Source: an uncultured Pelagibacteraceae bacterium
GTDB lineage: Bacteria > Pseudomonadota > Alphaproteobacteria > Pelagibacterales > Pelagibacteraceae
Length of the DNA: 64,000 nucleotides
NCBI GenBank assembly: GCA_902521355.1
Contig: CABYRT010000004.1
Location: forward strand, 1-64,000
Reading direction: 5' to 3'
Below are positions 36,149 to 46,033 of this stretch, in pieces. Below the pieces are notes generated by a model. That model was not told where the DNA came from. It ran no database searches and was given only the letters and a program-made list of their open reading frames with translations. The position numbers were made by a program, and so were the translations under genes. Each line of letters starts with the position of its first letter. Within the stretch, counting starts at the first letter, position 1.

Positions 36149-36166
36149 TTATTTGTTAACAAATAA
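36149..36166. promoter_or_regulatory. 18-bp perfect palindrome in the aapJ leader
   Basis: TTATTTGTTAACAAATAA is fully self-complementary and lies 20 bases upstream of the aapJ start codon. It could be an operator for a dimeric regulator or chance in AT-rich DNA. Confidence 0.45.
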
Positions 36167-36186
36167 TTCAAAGTTATTTTTGAATT
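36165..36186. promoter_or_regulatory. Second inverted repeat in the aapJ leader
   Basis: AATTCAAA and TTTGAATT form an 8-bp stem around a 6-base loop, directly abutting the palindrome. The pair may be one composite regulatory site. Confidence 0.4.
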
Positions 36187-36259
36187 GTCCAAGTAAAGCA
36201 GAAACAATGAAACGCATCAATATAAAATTAATGGCAAAATTTACGCATTATTTGGATTT

Positions 36260-36336
36260 TGGCGCGCTCTGAAGGATTCGAACCTTCGACCTACGGTTTA
36301 GAAAACCGTTGCTCTATCCAGCTGAGCTAAGAGCGC
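36260..36336 (-). tRNA. tRNA-Arg (TCT)
   Basis: A 77-base cloverleaf on the minus strand with acceptor GCGCTCT pairing AGAGCGC, anticodon stem ACGGT/ACCGT around TTTCTAA (anticodon TCT), T loop TTCGAAT and an encoded CCA end. It lies between aapJ and trkH. Confidence 0.97.
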
Positions 36337-36360
36337 ATAAAGTTGATTTATAATACTAAA

Positions 36361-37770
36361 TTAATTTTTGAAAAGAAATTTTTTTAATAAAATAATCACA
36401 GTTAATAGTTCAATTCTTCCAATAATCATAAAAATAATTAATGAAATTTTACTAAACATATTAAAATTGTAAAAATCTAGTTTAGCCAGATTATACATTT
36501 CAGAATTAACAGTGTTCATTATAGTTAAAATACCTAATTTAAAAGATACTTCAAAATCTAAGTTAGAAACAGTTAACAATATTGTTATTATGAATAAAGA
36601 AAATATAAAAATGATTATTGCGAAAAAATATTTATTAATATCATTAATACTAGCACTAATTTTATTTAAAGATAATTTATTTGAATAAATTTGGTTTGGT
36701 TTTGAATGAGATAACAAATTATTTAAAGAAAATTTAATTAAAGTTAAAACTTTTATTACTCTTAAACCTGAGCTTGTTGAAAAAAAAGAACCACCAAGAA
36801 TTACAAGTATAAGAAAAACAAAAAAAAGATTTTTAGGTACTTGTTCAAATGAAATTCCTATATTTGAAACGCTACTTGAAATAGAAACTAGTACATTCAA
36901 AAAATTATTATTATAATTAAAAAAAATAAAAGATAATACAATTACAATTAAAAGATAAATTAGAATATTAATATCTTCACTTAAATAATTAATATTTTTT
37001 TTCTTAAAAAAAATTAGATTAAAAATAAAAAAAAGACTAAAAAAAGGAAATAACATCGATATCGATAGAACAATTTTACTTATATCTGTAGCAAATGTAG
37101 TGTCAAAATTACTATTAGGTAAAAAACCACCAGATGATATTATTGTAAGAGAGTAGTTATAAGCTTCATAAGATCTTATATTTACTAATTTTAACATAAA
37201 AAAAATTAAAATTGTCATAGATAAGTAAATAACTATTATTTTAAATATCTGTTTAAATATTTCTGAAGAATTTAAAGAAATATAATTTGTCAAAGATCTT
37301 TTTAAATTTTCATCAAATACATCTATAAGTAATAATATTGAAAATAAAAAATATAAACCACCAATCCATTGTGAACTTGATCTCCACAAAATTAATGTTT
37401 GATCTAATTGATTCAAATCATTAAAAATTGTAAAACCTGTAGAAGTAAAACCAGAAATAGCCTCAAAATAACAGTTAATTAAACCTAAGCTATTTATATT
37501 AAATAAATAAGGTAAAGATATAATGGCAGGTAGTATTAGATAACCAATTAAAACAATTATAATTCTCTCAAACAAATTAATTTTCTCATATTTGTATTTA
37601 TTAAATAGAAAAAGAAAAAGTCCAATTATTAGAGATATTAAAAATGTAAAAATATAACTACTAAGGTTATTTAAAAGATTAAAATAATAAGAATAAATAA
37701 TATTAAAAAATGAAAAAAAACTTATAATAAGAAAAAAGATGCCAAAATATTTTAGGCCGAAGATATTCAT
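36361..37770 (-). CDS. trkH: Potassium uptake protein TrkH
   Basis: A 469-residue K+ translocating membrane subunit with about ten helices. Four pore loops are visible: SGFTSTGFTIFNDL, ISSGGFLPNSNFDT, SSSVSNIGISFEQVP and IMNTVNSEMYNLAKLD, though the last two are diverged from the usual filter. It works with TrkA, encoded four bases upstream in the same direction. It is the last gene of ntrY-ntrX-trkA-trkH. Confidence 0.92.
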   Translation of the reverse strand: MNIFGLKYFGIFFLIISFFSFFNIIYSYYFNLLNNLSSYIFTFLISLIIGLFLFLFNKYKYEKINLFERIIIVLIGYLILPAIISLPYLFNINSLGLINCYFEAISGFTSTGFTIFNDLNQLDQTLILWRSSSQWIGGLYFLFSILLLIDVFDENLKRSLTNYISLNSSEIFKQIFKIIVIYLSMTILIFFMLKLVNIRSYEAYNYSLTIISSGGFLPNSNFDTTFATDISKIVLSISMLFPFFSLFFIFNLIFFKKKNINYLSEDINILIYLLIVIVLSFIFFNYNNNFLNVLVSISSSVSNIGISFEQVPKNLFFVFLILVILGGSFFSTSSGLRVIKVLTLIKFSLNNLLSHSKPNQIYSNKLSLNKISASINDINKYFFAIIIFIFSLFIITILLTVSNLDFEVSFKLGILTIMNTVNSEMYNLAKLDFYNFNMFSKISLIIFMIIGRIELLTVIILLKKFLFKN

Positions 37771-37773
37771 TTA

Positions 37774-39147
37774 TTAGATAGAGCTAATTCTAAACAAATT
37801 CTCCACTAAAGGTAATTGGTCTCTTTTAGCTAACAATACAACTGTATCGTCTTTCTGAAATATATATTTAGATGAAGGAAGTATAAACTTATTATCTCTT
37901 AAAATTGCACCTACACGAATTTCATCAGGCAAATCTGCATTTTTTAACTCTTTATTAACTAATTCTGATGATTCAATAATGTCAGCTTCAATAACTTCGT
38001 ATTCTCCGTTTAAGATTGTGTAAGCATTCTCAATTGTACCTTTATGAACATGTTTTAATATACTCGAAACTGTGCTCATTCTGGGATCAATTAGATCATC
38101 AATTTTTAAAGATGATTGTAAGAGTGAATAATTAGGTTTGTTAACTAATGCCATAGTTCTTTTATCTTTTGAGAATTTCTCAACAAGAACACTTACCATA
38201 AGATTATCTTCATCGTCGTTTGTTAAAGCTAATACAGTTTCAACTTCATCTAAATTAGCTTCATTTAATACATCTTCATCCAAACCATTTCCATTTATAA
38301 CAATTGTATCATTTAAATAATTTGCAATATGTTCAGCTCTATTTTTATCTTTCTCAATAATTTTTACTCTAGCTTCTTCAAAATTGTTTTCTATATTTGA
38401 GGCAAGATTAAATCCAATATTGCCACCACCTATAATAAGTATCTTATTTGCAATTTTTTCATTATGTCCAAAGACTTTAAGTGTCTCTTCCATTTGATTT
38501 GAATTAACAATAACATAAGCCTTATCATTATGTTGAAGTTTGTCATCTTTCTTTAATATTTTGAAACTTTCTTCTCTGATAACGCCTAATATATATGCAT
38601 TTAAATTTGGAAATTTATTAGTTAATTCTTTTAATTTAGTTTCATGGATTGGACATTTTTCATCAATTAAGATTTCTAATAATCTGAGTTTATTTTCTGC
38701 AAATGGAACATTATCTAAAGCGCCTGGTGCTTCTAGCTTTCTTTGTAGTGATTTAGCAATTTCTAACTCAGGAGAAATTACATAATCTATTGGTAAATTA
38801 TCTTTGTTAAATAATTTTGAAAATTTTGGATCTAAATATTCTTGAGATCTGATTCTAGCGATTTTTTTTGGTACTTTGAACAATGAATATGCGATTTGAC
38901 AAATAAGCATATTTATTTCGTCATTTCTTGTTACAGCTATTAACATATCGGCCTCTGCTGTATTAGCCCTGTCTAAAATTTCAGGAGAAGTAGCTTTGCC
39001 TACAATCGCTTTTACATCGAGAGACTCATTAATTTTTTGGATATCATCACTTGATTGATCAATTACAGTTATAGAATGGTTTTGCTCAGTTAGTAGTTTG
39101 GCTATAGTAAATCCTACTCTGCCAGCACCACAAATTATTATATTCAT
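37774..39147 (-). CDS. trkA: Trk potassium transporter, NAD-binding regulator TrkA
   Basis: A 457-residue cytoplasmic protein with two RCK units. Both Rossmann halves are clear: MNIIICGAGRVGFTIAKLL at the start and ILIIGGGNIGFNLASNI near residue 235, each followed by a TrkA_C domain. NADH/NAD+ or ATP binding sets TrkH activity. The ntrX stop overlaps its start by one base, the usual alphaproteobacterial ntrX-trkA order. Confidence 0.95.
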   Translation of the reverse strand: MNIIICGAGRVGFTIAKLLTEQNHSITVIDQSSDDIQKINESLDVKAIVGKATSPEILDRANTAEADMLIAVTRNDEINMLICQIAYSLFKVPKKIARIRSQEYLDPKFSKLFNKDNLPIDYVISPELEIAKSLQRKLEAPGALDNVPFAENKLRLLEILIDEKCPIHETKLKELTNKFPNLNAYILGVIREESFKILKKDDKLQHNDKAYVIVNSNQMEETLKVFGHNEKIANKILIIGGGNIGFNLASNIENNFEEARVKIIEKDKNRAEHIANYLNDTIVINGNGLDEDVLNEANLDEVETVLALTNDDEDNLMVSVLVEKFSKDKRTMALVNKPNYSLLQSSLKIDDLIDPRMSTVSSILKHVHKGTIENAYTILNGEYEVIEADIIESSELVNKELKNADLPDEIRVGAILRDNKFILPSSKYIFQKDDTVVLLAKRDQLPLVENLFRISSI

Positions 39148-40502
39148 TAATTAAGATCCTTAACGCCTAGTAGTTTAAGCTTTCTATGAAGTGCCGATCT
39201 TTCCATACCAACAAATTTTGCAGTTTTTGATATATTTCCACCAAATTTTTTTATTTGAGATATTAAATATTCTTTTTCAAAATTTTCTCTCGCTTCTCGT
39301 AGTGGTATAGATAAATTTTCAGAAATTGAAAAAGTTTCATTTGCTGATTTAGATAGAGATTCTTTAATTATATTTAAAATTTTTTCATCATCATTTCCTG
39401 GCGAAAGAATTGCAATTCTTTCAATAAGATTACGTAATTCTCTTACATTTCCTGGCCAATCATAATTTAATAGATAATTATCATCTTTAATTTTAAATTT
39501 TTTGTAATTATAAGTTCTGCAAATATTTTCTATAAAATATTCAACTAACAATGGTATGTCTTCTATTCTTTTGTTTAATGGTTCTATTTCAATATTAAAT
39601 ACATTTAATCTATGAAATAAGTCTTCACGAAAATTTCCGTTTTTTATCTCAAGATTAATATTTTTACTAGAAGCACAAATAATTCTAACATCAACTTTTA
39701 TGTCATGATTGCTATTAATTCTCTTAAACTTTTGATCTATTACAACTCTTAAAATTTTTGACTGTGTTTCTAAAGGAATTTCAGTTACTTCATCTATTAA
39801 TAATACTCCACCAGATGCTTTTTCTAATGCACCATAGACAATCGAACCATCTTTTCTTTCTTCACCAAAAAGTTCTAACTCATATTTTTTCGAGTCTAAT
39901 AATGCACCGTTAATAATTATAAATGGTCCTTTTGAACGTTTAGAATTTTTGTAAATTTTTCTTGAAATCAACTCTTTTCCAGATCCAGTTGGTCCACTTA
40001 TAAAAACTCTACTTTCAGATTGTGAAAGTTTTTGTATCTGTTCTTTTATAGAGGTAATGTTTGTGCTTTTGCCTATAATTTCGAAGGAATGGAATAACTT
40101 ATTAGATAAAGATTTATTCTCTTTTTTTAGATTAAAATTTTCAACAGCTCTTTTAACAAAATTTAATAATCTTTCTTTATCAAAAGGTTTTTGAATAAAT
40201 TCGAATGCTCCGGATCTTAGTGAATTTATAGCCATTTCAATATTCGCATGTCCTGAAATTATAATGACTGGAATATCAGTATTTTTAGTTTTGATGTGTT
40301 CAAGCAGTTGAATGCCATCGTTATCTCCTTTATCTAATTTTACATCGATAATCGCAACGTCTGGTAATTTTTTGTCTATTTCAGAAAGTCCTTGATTGAA
40401 ATTTGCGGCTAATCTTGTTTTATATCCAGCATCTTGTATTAACTCATCAAGAATATTTCTAATATCTGCATTATCATCAATAATTAATATCTCTGTTGCC
40501 AT
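39147..40502 (-). CDS. ntrX: Nitrogen-regulation response regulator NtrX (no GAFTGA motif)
   Basis: A 451-residue NtrC-family protein. Receiver domain (about 1-120) with IIDDNAD and DVAIIDVKL; AAA+ domain (about 140-370) with Walker A GPTGSGKE and Walker B GGVLLIDEV; Fis-type HTH at the C-terminus (GNISKTAKFVGMERSALHRK). The loop that normally reads GAFTGA for sigma-54 contact is replaced by KDGSIVYGALEKA. Alphaproteobacterial NtrX proteins are known for this loss, so it probably acts without sigma-54. It follows ntrY by three bases. Confidence 0.92.
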   Translation of the reverse strand: MATEILIIDDNADIRNILDELIQDAGYKTRLAANFNQGLSEIDKKLPDVAIIDVKLDKGDNDGIQLLEHIKTKNTDIPVIIISGHANIEMAINSLRSGAFEFIQKPFDKERLLNFVKRAVENFNLKKENKSLSNKLFHSFEIIGKSTNITSIKEQIQKLSQSESRVFISGPTGSGKELISRKIYKNSKRSKGPFIIINGALLDSKKYELELFGEERKDGSIVYGALEKASGGVLLIDEVTEIPLETQSKILRVVIDQKFKRINSNHDIKVDVRIICASSKNINLEIKNGNFREDLFHRLNVFNIEIEPLNKRIEDIPLLVEYFIENICRTYNYKKFKIKDDNYLLNYDWPGNVRELRNLIERIAILSPGNDDEKILNIIKESLSKSANETFSISENLSIPLREARENFEKEYLISQIKKFGGNISKTAKFVGMERSALHRKLKLLGVKDLN

Positions 40503-40505
40503 GAA

Positions 40506-42278
40506 TTACTTTGGAAGTATTATTTGAACTTTAGCTCCATTATTTGTGTTTAAGAATTTAATTGATCCATTATGGTCATTTATTATTTTATCTGCTATTG
40601 ATAATCCTAAGCCAGTACCTTTTTCTTTAGTTGTATAATATGGTTTAATAATATCCTTGGTTTTTTTATCTTTGAAACCTTCACCTGTATCTATTAAGTT
40701 GATTGTTATATAGTCTCTTCTTTGGTTTATTTCTATATCAATATTTTTCAATAATTTAGAGCTTTTTTTAGCTCTCTCCTGAATACTCTCAATAGAATTT
40801 TTAATCAAATTAAAAAATAATCTATTAAACTGTTCATTATCAAAATTAATTATAACTTTTTTTCCGGTTTTGTTAATAATGTTAAAGCGAATAGAATTAT
40901 CTAATTTTTTTAATAGATTAATATTCTCATCTAATACTTTAATTAAATCATTATTTTTAATGAGAGGTTTTGGCATTCTAGCAAAATCAGAGAATTCATT
41001 AACTAAATTTTCTATTTGTTGAATTTGTTTTAAGATTGTTTTTAAATTTGCTTGAAATTTTTCTTTTTTTTCATTGTTTAATTCAGGCAAATATTTTGAA
41101 TTTAGATTATCAATTGTTAATTGGATTGGCGTTAATGGATTTTTAATTTCATGTGCCATTTTCCTTGCAACAGTTTCCCACGCTTCGTGTCTCTCATTAG
41201 ATAATAATTTATCTTGCTGACTCTTTAATTTTTCAATCATAGAATTAAAATTTTTGTTTAATAATTCCATTTCTCTGTCAGCTTTAAGTTCGGGAACTTT
41301 CACATTTAGATTTCCTTTTCCTATTCTCTCTGATGCTGATATTAAGTTATTAATAGAAATGAAAAATCTTGAAGAAAATCGTATAGCTATTGTTATTGAT
41401 AAAAATAGTAATAGTGTCACTAAAGAAATATAAATTATAGCGAATGAAATTCTAATACCTAAACTTTGATTTTCTACTGTATAATAAAAATTTACCGCTT
41501 CTTCAGATTCAATTAAATAATTAGATATATTTTTATCTAAACTTTTAACAACATATAAAAAAGTGTCATCAAAGTTTTGCAATCTTATTACAGCAGCAGA
41601 CCTGTTTTCAGGGGCATTTATAATCTTCAGAGGCCTGTCATCTGATCTTACCATTTCAATAGCCTGGTCTTCTATTTTAATATATTTAGAATTATTTGCT
41701 GAAATAATTAATTCACCAGCAGAATTAATTAGATAAAGTTGATCTATATCTCTAATTATATTTTGAGTATTTAAAAAAGATTTAAACCTGTTTAAATCGT
41801 TTTTGTAAACATTGTGATATTTATTTAAATCAAAAGCGATTAAAACAATTTCTGATTGGATTTTATTTCTTTTTTCGTCAACATAATTTTTTGCGATTTC
41901 ATATGAATTGTTAACAGCGGTAGTAATTTTTTTATCAAAGTATTTTTCAAGAGCAAATGAAAAAATAAACAAAGAAAATATTGAAATAAGTAATGATGGA
42001 ATCAATGTAAATAAACCAAAAGAAATTATGTATTTTCTGTTTGCAACCGATCCTCTTACATTTATATTATTTTTAATTGAATTTTTGATGTCAACAAAAA
42101 TTAAGACAAAAAATAATATTAAAAAAGCAATATTTAAAATTAGAACGAGTTGTAAATTTTGTTGATTTAACTCAATAAAACTTCTTCCAATAAATGTTAA
42201 AAATGTAATAAAAGATAGAAATACAGTTAGAAGAAATAATATTATTATAAATAAATTTCTTTTTATAAAAGTTATCAT
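40506..42278 (-). CDS. ntrY: Nitrogen-regulation sensor histidine kinase NtrY
   Basis: A 590-residue membrane kinase. Three N-terminal helices (about 7-30, 42-62, 83-112), a periplasmic or PAS-like sensing region (about 115-275), a fourth helix (about 280-300), HAMP, then HisKA with KMAHEIKNPLTPIQL (His near 378). The ATPase domain has FFNLIKNSIESIQ, DTGEGF and GTGLGLSIADKI. Shorter than rhizobial NtrY (about 750) because a separate PAS domain seems absent. It phosphorylates NtrX, possibly sensing redox or nitrogen status. Confidence 0.92.
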   Translation of the reverse strand: MITFIKRNLFIIILFLLTVFLSFITFLTFIGRSFIELNQQNLQLVLILNIAFLILFFVLIFVDIKNSIKNNINVRGSVANRKYIISFGLFTLIPSLLISIFSLFIFSFALEKYFDKKITTAVNNSYEIAKNYVDEKRNKIQSEIVLIAFDLNKYHNVYKNDLNRFKSFLNTQNIIRDIDQLYLINSAGELIISANNSKYIKIEDQAIEMVRSDDRPLKIINAPENRSAAVIRLQNFDDTFLYVVKSLDKNISNYLIESEEAVNFYYTVENQSLGIRISFAIIYISLVTLLLFLSITIAIRFSSRFFISINNLISASERIGKGNLNVKVPELKADREMELLNKNFNSMIEKLKSQQDKLLSNERHEAWETVARKMAHEIKNPLTPIQLTIDNLNSKYLPELNNEKKEKFQANLKTILKQIQQIENLVNEFSDFARMPKPLIKNNDLIKVLDENINLLKKLDNSIRFNIINKTGKKVIINFDNEQFNRLFFNLIKNSIESIQERAKKSSKLLKNIDIEINQRRDYITINLIDTGEGFKDKKTKDIIKPYYTTKEKGTGLGLSIADKIINDHNGSIKFLNTNNGAKVQIILPK

Positions 42279-42315
42279 AAACTATGAATATATATAAAAA
42301 TTTATAAATAAATAC

Positions 42316-43416
42316 ATGAGTGATTGTTTTATATTATTAAGTGCGGGGAAAAGTAAGAGATTTAAATCAAAAATTAATAAACAATTTATAACGTATAAAA
42401 ATAAGCCTTTATTTGAGCATGCATTAAAAATTGCTCAAGACTCAAAATTATTTAAAAGAATTGTAGTAGTTTCAAATAAAAAAATAAAAAAAAAAAATTA
42501 CAAAAATATAGATGTGATAAAAGGAGGAACAGAGAGACATAATTCTACTCAAAAAGCCTTAGGTTTCTTAAAGAATAAAAAAATTGAAAATGTATATATT
42601 CATGATGCTGCAAGACCAAATTTATCAATAAATTTATTGATGAAATTAAAAAATAATTTAAAAAAAAATAGAGCTGTAGTCCCTTATTTAAATTCAGAAA
42701 ATTCAGTAAAATATAAAAATAATAATAAAATAAATAATTTAGATCGCGACAAAATCTTATTAACTCAAACGCCTCAATGTTTTAATTTTAGTGAACTTTT
42801 TAATTTATATAAAAATAATAAAAAAAAGATTACAGATGAAGCTAGTCTTTACATAAATAATAATAAGAAAATTAAATTTATCCTCGGAGATAAAAATAAT
42901 TTCAAAATAACAACCTTAGATGATTTGAAATACTTAAAATCAGAAACTTATTATGGAATTGGTTTCGATATACATAGATTAATTAAAAATAAAAAACTCT
43001 ATCTCGGAGGGGTAAAAATACCTTTCCACTCAGGCCTCAAGGGTCATTCTGATGGAGATGTAATTCTGCATGCAATTATAGATGCATTATTAGGTGCAAT
43101 GAGAAAAAGTGATATCGGAACACTATATCCAAGTAATTTAACTAAATTTAAAAATATTAGATCTAAAAACATGCTAACACCAGTTCTTAAGTTGTTATAC
43201 AATAATAACTTTTCAATAAATAATATAGATATAAATTTAATATGCGAAAATCCAAAAGTTTCAATAATTAGAAATAAAATAATAAAGTCATTATCAGATT
43301 TGCTTTCTATAAATAGAAATTTAATAAATTTAAAAGGGAAAACCGCAGAAAAATTAGGTATAATTGGAAAAGAACAAGCTATTGCATGTGAAGTTGTTTG
43401 TTCATTATCAAAATGA
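42316..43416 (+). CDS. ispDF: Bifunctional IspD/IspF of the MEP isoprenoid pathway
   Basis: A 366-residue fusion. N-terminal IspD (about 1-212) couples CTP to methylerythritol phosphate: LLSAGKSKRFKSKINKQF, KGGTERHNSTQKAL, VYIHDAARPN and TQTPQCFNFSEL. C-terminal IspF (about 213-366) makes the cyclodiphosphate: YGIGFDIHRL with the metal Asp/His, GHSDGDVILHAIIDALLGA and the closing KGKTAEKLGIIGKEQAIAC. Fusion of these genes is known in alphaproteobacteria. Divergent from ntrY with a 37-bp gap; its stop overlaps pgpA. Confidence 0.95.
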   Translation: MSDCFILLSAGKSKRFKSKINKQFITYKNKPLFEHALKIAQDSKLFKRIVVVSNKKIKKKNYKNIDVIKGGTERHNSTQKALGFLKNKKIENVYIHDAARPNLSINLLMKLKNNLKKNRAVVPYLNSENSVKYKNNNKINNLDRDKILLTQTPQCFNFSELFNLYKNNKKKITDEASLYINNNKKIKFILGDKNNFKITTLDDLKYLKSETYYGIGFDIHRLIKNKKLYLGGVKIPFHSGLKGHSDGDVILHAIIDALLGAMRKSDIGTLYPSNLTKFKNIRSKNMLTPVLKLLYNNNFSINNIDINLICENPKVSIIRNKIIKSLSDLLSINRNLINLKGKTAEKLGIIGKEQAIACEVVCSLSK

Positions 43417-43904
43417 AAAAAATAAATTTACTAATATCTACTTTTTTTGGGAATGGATATATTTCTAAAATTCCTGGAACTTTTACATCTTTGAGTACAT
43501 TGATAATACTTTATATACTGTTTGAGGTATCGGGGTTTAAAAATCTTAATTATATTTTGGTATTATATTCAATAATATTTTTTTATTCTTTTTATGCTGT
43601 AATGGACTCTGCAACTGAATTTGAAAACAAAGATCCCAGACAAATTGTAATTGATGAAGTGTTGGGCCAAGCAATGCCTTTAATACTTATAGTATATTTA
43701 TCATCTAAAAATTTAATAAACGTTCCGGTTGAAATATACTATTTATTATCTTTTATTCTTTTTAGATTTTTTGATATCGTTAAACCCTTCCCAGTAAATT
43801 ATTTTGATAAAAAACATAAAAATTTTTTTGGTATTATTATGGACGATATAATGGCTGGATTGTATACGATGTTAATAATATATCTTGTTTCATTTAAATT
43901 TTAA
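43413..43904 (+). CDS. pgpA: Phosphatidylglycerophosphatase A
   Basis: A 163-residue membrane phosphatase giving phosphatidylglycerol. It has three or four helices and family motifs GNGYISKIPGTFTSL, DPRQIVIDEVLGQ and RFFDIVKPFP with MDDIMAGLYTM near the end. The ATG at 43413 overlaps the ispDF stop (ATGA); the track's 43398 start is a TTG inside ispDF. Coupled to cinA by a TAATG overlap. Confidence 0.92.
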   Translation: MKKINLLISTFFGNGYISKIPGTFTSLSTLIILYILFEVSGFKNLNYILVLYSIIFFYSFYAVMDSATEFENKDPRQIVIDEVLGQAMPLILIVYLSSKNLINVPVEIYYLLSFILFRFFDIVKPFPVNYFDKKHKNFFGIIMDDIMAGLYTMLIIYLVSFKF

Positions 43905-44368
43905 TGAGTATTGATAGATTACACAAAAAACTTATTAAGAAAAAAATCTCTATATCTGTAGCAGAGTCTTGTACAGGTGGTTTGCTTTCTAGTAAATTAA
44001 CTAAATTAAATGGCTCGTCAAAGTATTTTAAATTGGGATTAATTACATACTCTAATAATGCTAAAATTAATATTCTCAAAGTTAAAAAAAATATAATTGA
44101 TAAATATGGAGCTGTAAGCCAAGAATGTTGTAAGTCCATGGTAGAAAATTTATCTAAATTATCAAAAAGTAAAATCAACTTATCAATTACAGGTATTGCG
44201 GGTCCTAAAGGTGGTACAAAAAATAAACCTGTTGGTCTTGTATTTATTGGTATCAAAAAAAGAAATAAAATTATTGTTATAAAAAAACTATTTGGTAAAA
44301 AGAAAAGATCGATAATACAAAATAATACAGTTAAAAAATGTATTAATTTACTGACAAGAATTATTTAG
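43904..44368 (+). CDS. pncC: CinA C-terminal domain protein (PncC nicotinamide-nucleotide amidase)
   Basis: A 154-residue protein made of the CinA C-terminal domain alone. Motifs: SVAESCTGGLLSSKLTKL, YSNNAKI, AVSQECCKSMVENL and LSITGIAGPKGGTKNKPVGLVFIG. These enzymes deamidate NMN to nicotinate mononucleotide in pyridine nucleotide salvage. Coupled to pgpA. It ends seven bases from the convergent ratA gene with no clear terminator. Confidence 0.92.
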   Translation: MSIDRLHKKLIKKKISISVAESCTGGLLSSKLTKLNGSSKYFKLGLITYSNNAKINILKVKKNIIDKYGAVSQECCKSMVENLSKLSKSKINLSITGIAGPKGGTKNKPVGLVFIGIKKRNKIIVIKKLFGKKKRSIIQNNTVKKCINLLTRII

Positions 44369-44375
44369 TTAGAAA

Positions 44376-44813
44376 TTACAAACTTTCAGCTCTTTTTTGA
44401 AAAGCATCAGCTATTTTATTAAGCCCGTATTGAAAAGATTTTGACATTATAATATTAAGAAATTTATTTTTAATTTCAAAATCGACATCAAAATGTACTT
44501 CGGTGAAATTATCTTTCTCAATAAATTTCCAATTATTTTCTAAATAATTCAAAGGACCATCAATATTAGTCACGTGAATATGATCATTTTTTTTATCATA
44601 CATAACATCACTTTTATAAGTGTCAGTAAAAGGTTTTTTACCAATAGTTAAATCTGCGATAATTTTTATACAATCTTCAACTTCTTTTTTCTCATAAACC
44701 TTAGAATCTATACAAAATGGAATAAATTCAGGATACTTTTCAATATCTAAAACAAAATTAATAAGTGTTTTTTTATCGCGTTCTATTAATCGCGTTACTG
44801 ATGCTTTTGGCAT
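44376..44813 (-). CDS. Coq10/RatA-like START-domain protein
   Basis: A 145-residue SRPBCC (START-like) fold protein of the Coq10/RatA group. Typical stretches are FVLDIEKYPEFIPFC near residue 20 and HFDVDFEIKNKFLNIIMSKSF near residue 105. Coq10 relatives bind ubiquinone and assist respiration; RatA of E. coli is described as a ribosome-association toxin. In alphaproteobacteria the gene usually sits beside lipA, as here (four bases away), and the lipid/quinone role is more likely. Confidence 0.85.
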   Translation of the reverse strand: MPKASVTRLIERDKKTLINFVLDIEKYPEFIPFCIDSKVYEKKEVEDCIKIIADLTIGKKPFTDTYKSDVMYDKKNDHIHVTNIDGPLNYLENNWKFIEKDNFTEVHFDVDFEIKNKFLNIIMSKSFQYGLNKIADAFQKRAESL

Positions 44814-44817
44814 TTAA

Positions 44818-45744
44818 TTAATTATGTCTATTTTTTTTTAATTTGGCAAAATCTTCATCAGCATGATATGAAGATCTAGTTAATGGTGAAGATGAAACTA
44901 ATAAAAAACCCTTTGACTTTGCTATTAATTCTAGATCTTTAAATTCATCTGGATGATAATATCTATCTAAAGGATGATGTTTTGCCGTTGGTTGAAGGTA
45001 TTGACCAATTGTTAAAAAATCAACATTTGCAGATCTTAAATCATCCATTACTTGGATCACTTCATCTTTTTCCTCACCCAAACCAACCATTATGCCTGAC
45101 TTAGTAAAAACTTGTTTATTATCTTTTTTTGCATTTTTAAGAAGTTCTAAAGATGAAAAATATCTAGCGCCAGGTCTAACCTTTACGTATAATCTTGGAA
45201 CTGTTTCAATATTATGATTAAAAACGTCAGGGTTTGCACTTAAAATAATTTTATAAGATTCACCTTTTCTAAGAAAATCCGGCGTTAAGACTTCTATTGT
45301 AGTATTTGGATTTTTTTTTCTAGTAATTTCTACAACTTCTTTAAAATGAGTAGATCCACCATCTGGTAAATCATCTCTATCAACAGATGTAATTACAACA
45401 TGTCTTAAATTTAATTTTTTAACTGCATTTGCAATTTTTATTGGTTCAAATTGATCCAATTTTTCGGGTTTCCCAGTTTTAACATCACAAAAGGCACAAG
45501 CTCTAGTGCAGGTATCACCCATTATCATAAATGTTGCATGTCTTTTACTCCAACATTCAGTGATATTTGGACAGTTTGCTTCCTGGCAAACAGTGGCTAA
45601 ATTGTTTTGATTAACTACAGTTTTGGTAAAAAAAAATTCCTTACTATCTGATAGTTTGGATCTAATCCAGGCTGGTTTCTTTTTAATTGGATTAACTGGA
45701 TTTTTAACTTTTTCAGGGTGTCTTGGTCTAATTTTGTCCATCAT
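44818..45744 (-). CDS. lipA: Lipoyl synthase
   Basis: A 308-residue radical-SAM enzyme that inserts two sulfurs into octanoyl chains on lipoyl domains. The auxiliary cluster motif is [12 protein letters not shown] and the radical-SAM motif [26 protein letters not shown] and the closing [15 protein letters not shown] are diagnostic. Two adjacent ATGs (45744 and 45741) could start it; it overlaps the upstream ftsB-like gene by about 15 bases. Confidence 0.96.
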   Translation of the reverse strand: MMDKIRPRHPEKVKNPVNPIKKKPAWIRSKLSDSKEFFFTKTVVNQNNLATVCQEANCPNITECWSKRHATFMIMGDTCTRACAFCDVKTGKPEKLDQFEPIKIANAVKKLNLRHVVITSVDRDDLPDGGSTHFKEVVEITRKKNPNTTIEVLTPDFLRKGESYKIILSANPDVFNHNIETVPRLYVKVRPGARYFSSLELLKNAKKDNKQVFTKSGIMVGLGEEKDEVIQVMDDLRSANVDFLTIGQYLQPTAKHHPLDRYYHPDEFKDLELIAKSKGFLLVSSSPLTRSSYHADEDFAKLKKNRHN

Positions 45745-46033
45745 TTTTTATTATATAAGTAGTCTCTCCATCTTTTCCAAATAAAAATTTGTCTCGTATC
45801 AAAACTTCAATAAAATCAAGGTCTATATCTTTAGTTAATAAAGAGTTTTTGTGCTCCAATTCTTGAATTTTAAAATTCAAATCTGTTTGTTTTATCTTCA
45901 ATTCTTCATAAATTTCTTTTTTTTTTAAATAAGAGATTAGACCTCTATCACCACCTAATAAATTAAAAAAAAAGTAAATAAATAGAAATGTTATAATTAA
46001 AATAAAATAATTTTTTTTTATTTTTTCAAACAT
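45728..46033 (-). CDS. FtsB/DivIC-like septum formation initiator
   Basis: A 101-residue bitopic membrane protein: a short basic N-terminus, one helix (about residues 9-26), then a coiled coil ([20 protein letters not shown] and [12 protein letters not shown]) and the family-type end [17 protein letters not shown]. It fits the FtsB group of the divisome and its place downstream of eno is the common alphaproteobacterial order. The start overlaps the eno stop. Confidence 0.88.
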   Translation of the reverse strand: MFEKIKKNYFILIITFLFIYFFFNLLGGDRGLISYLKKKEIYEELKIKQTDLNFKIQELEHKNSLLTKDIDLDFIEVLIRDKFLFGKDGETTYIIKNDGQN

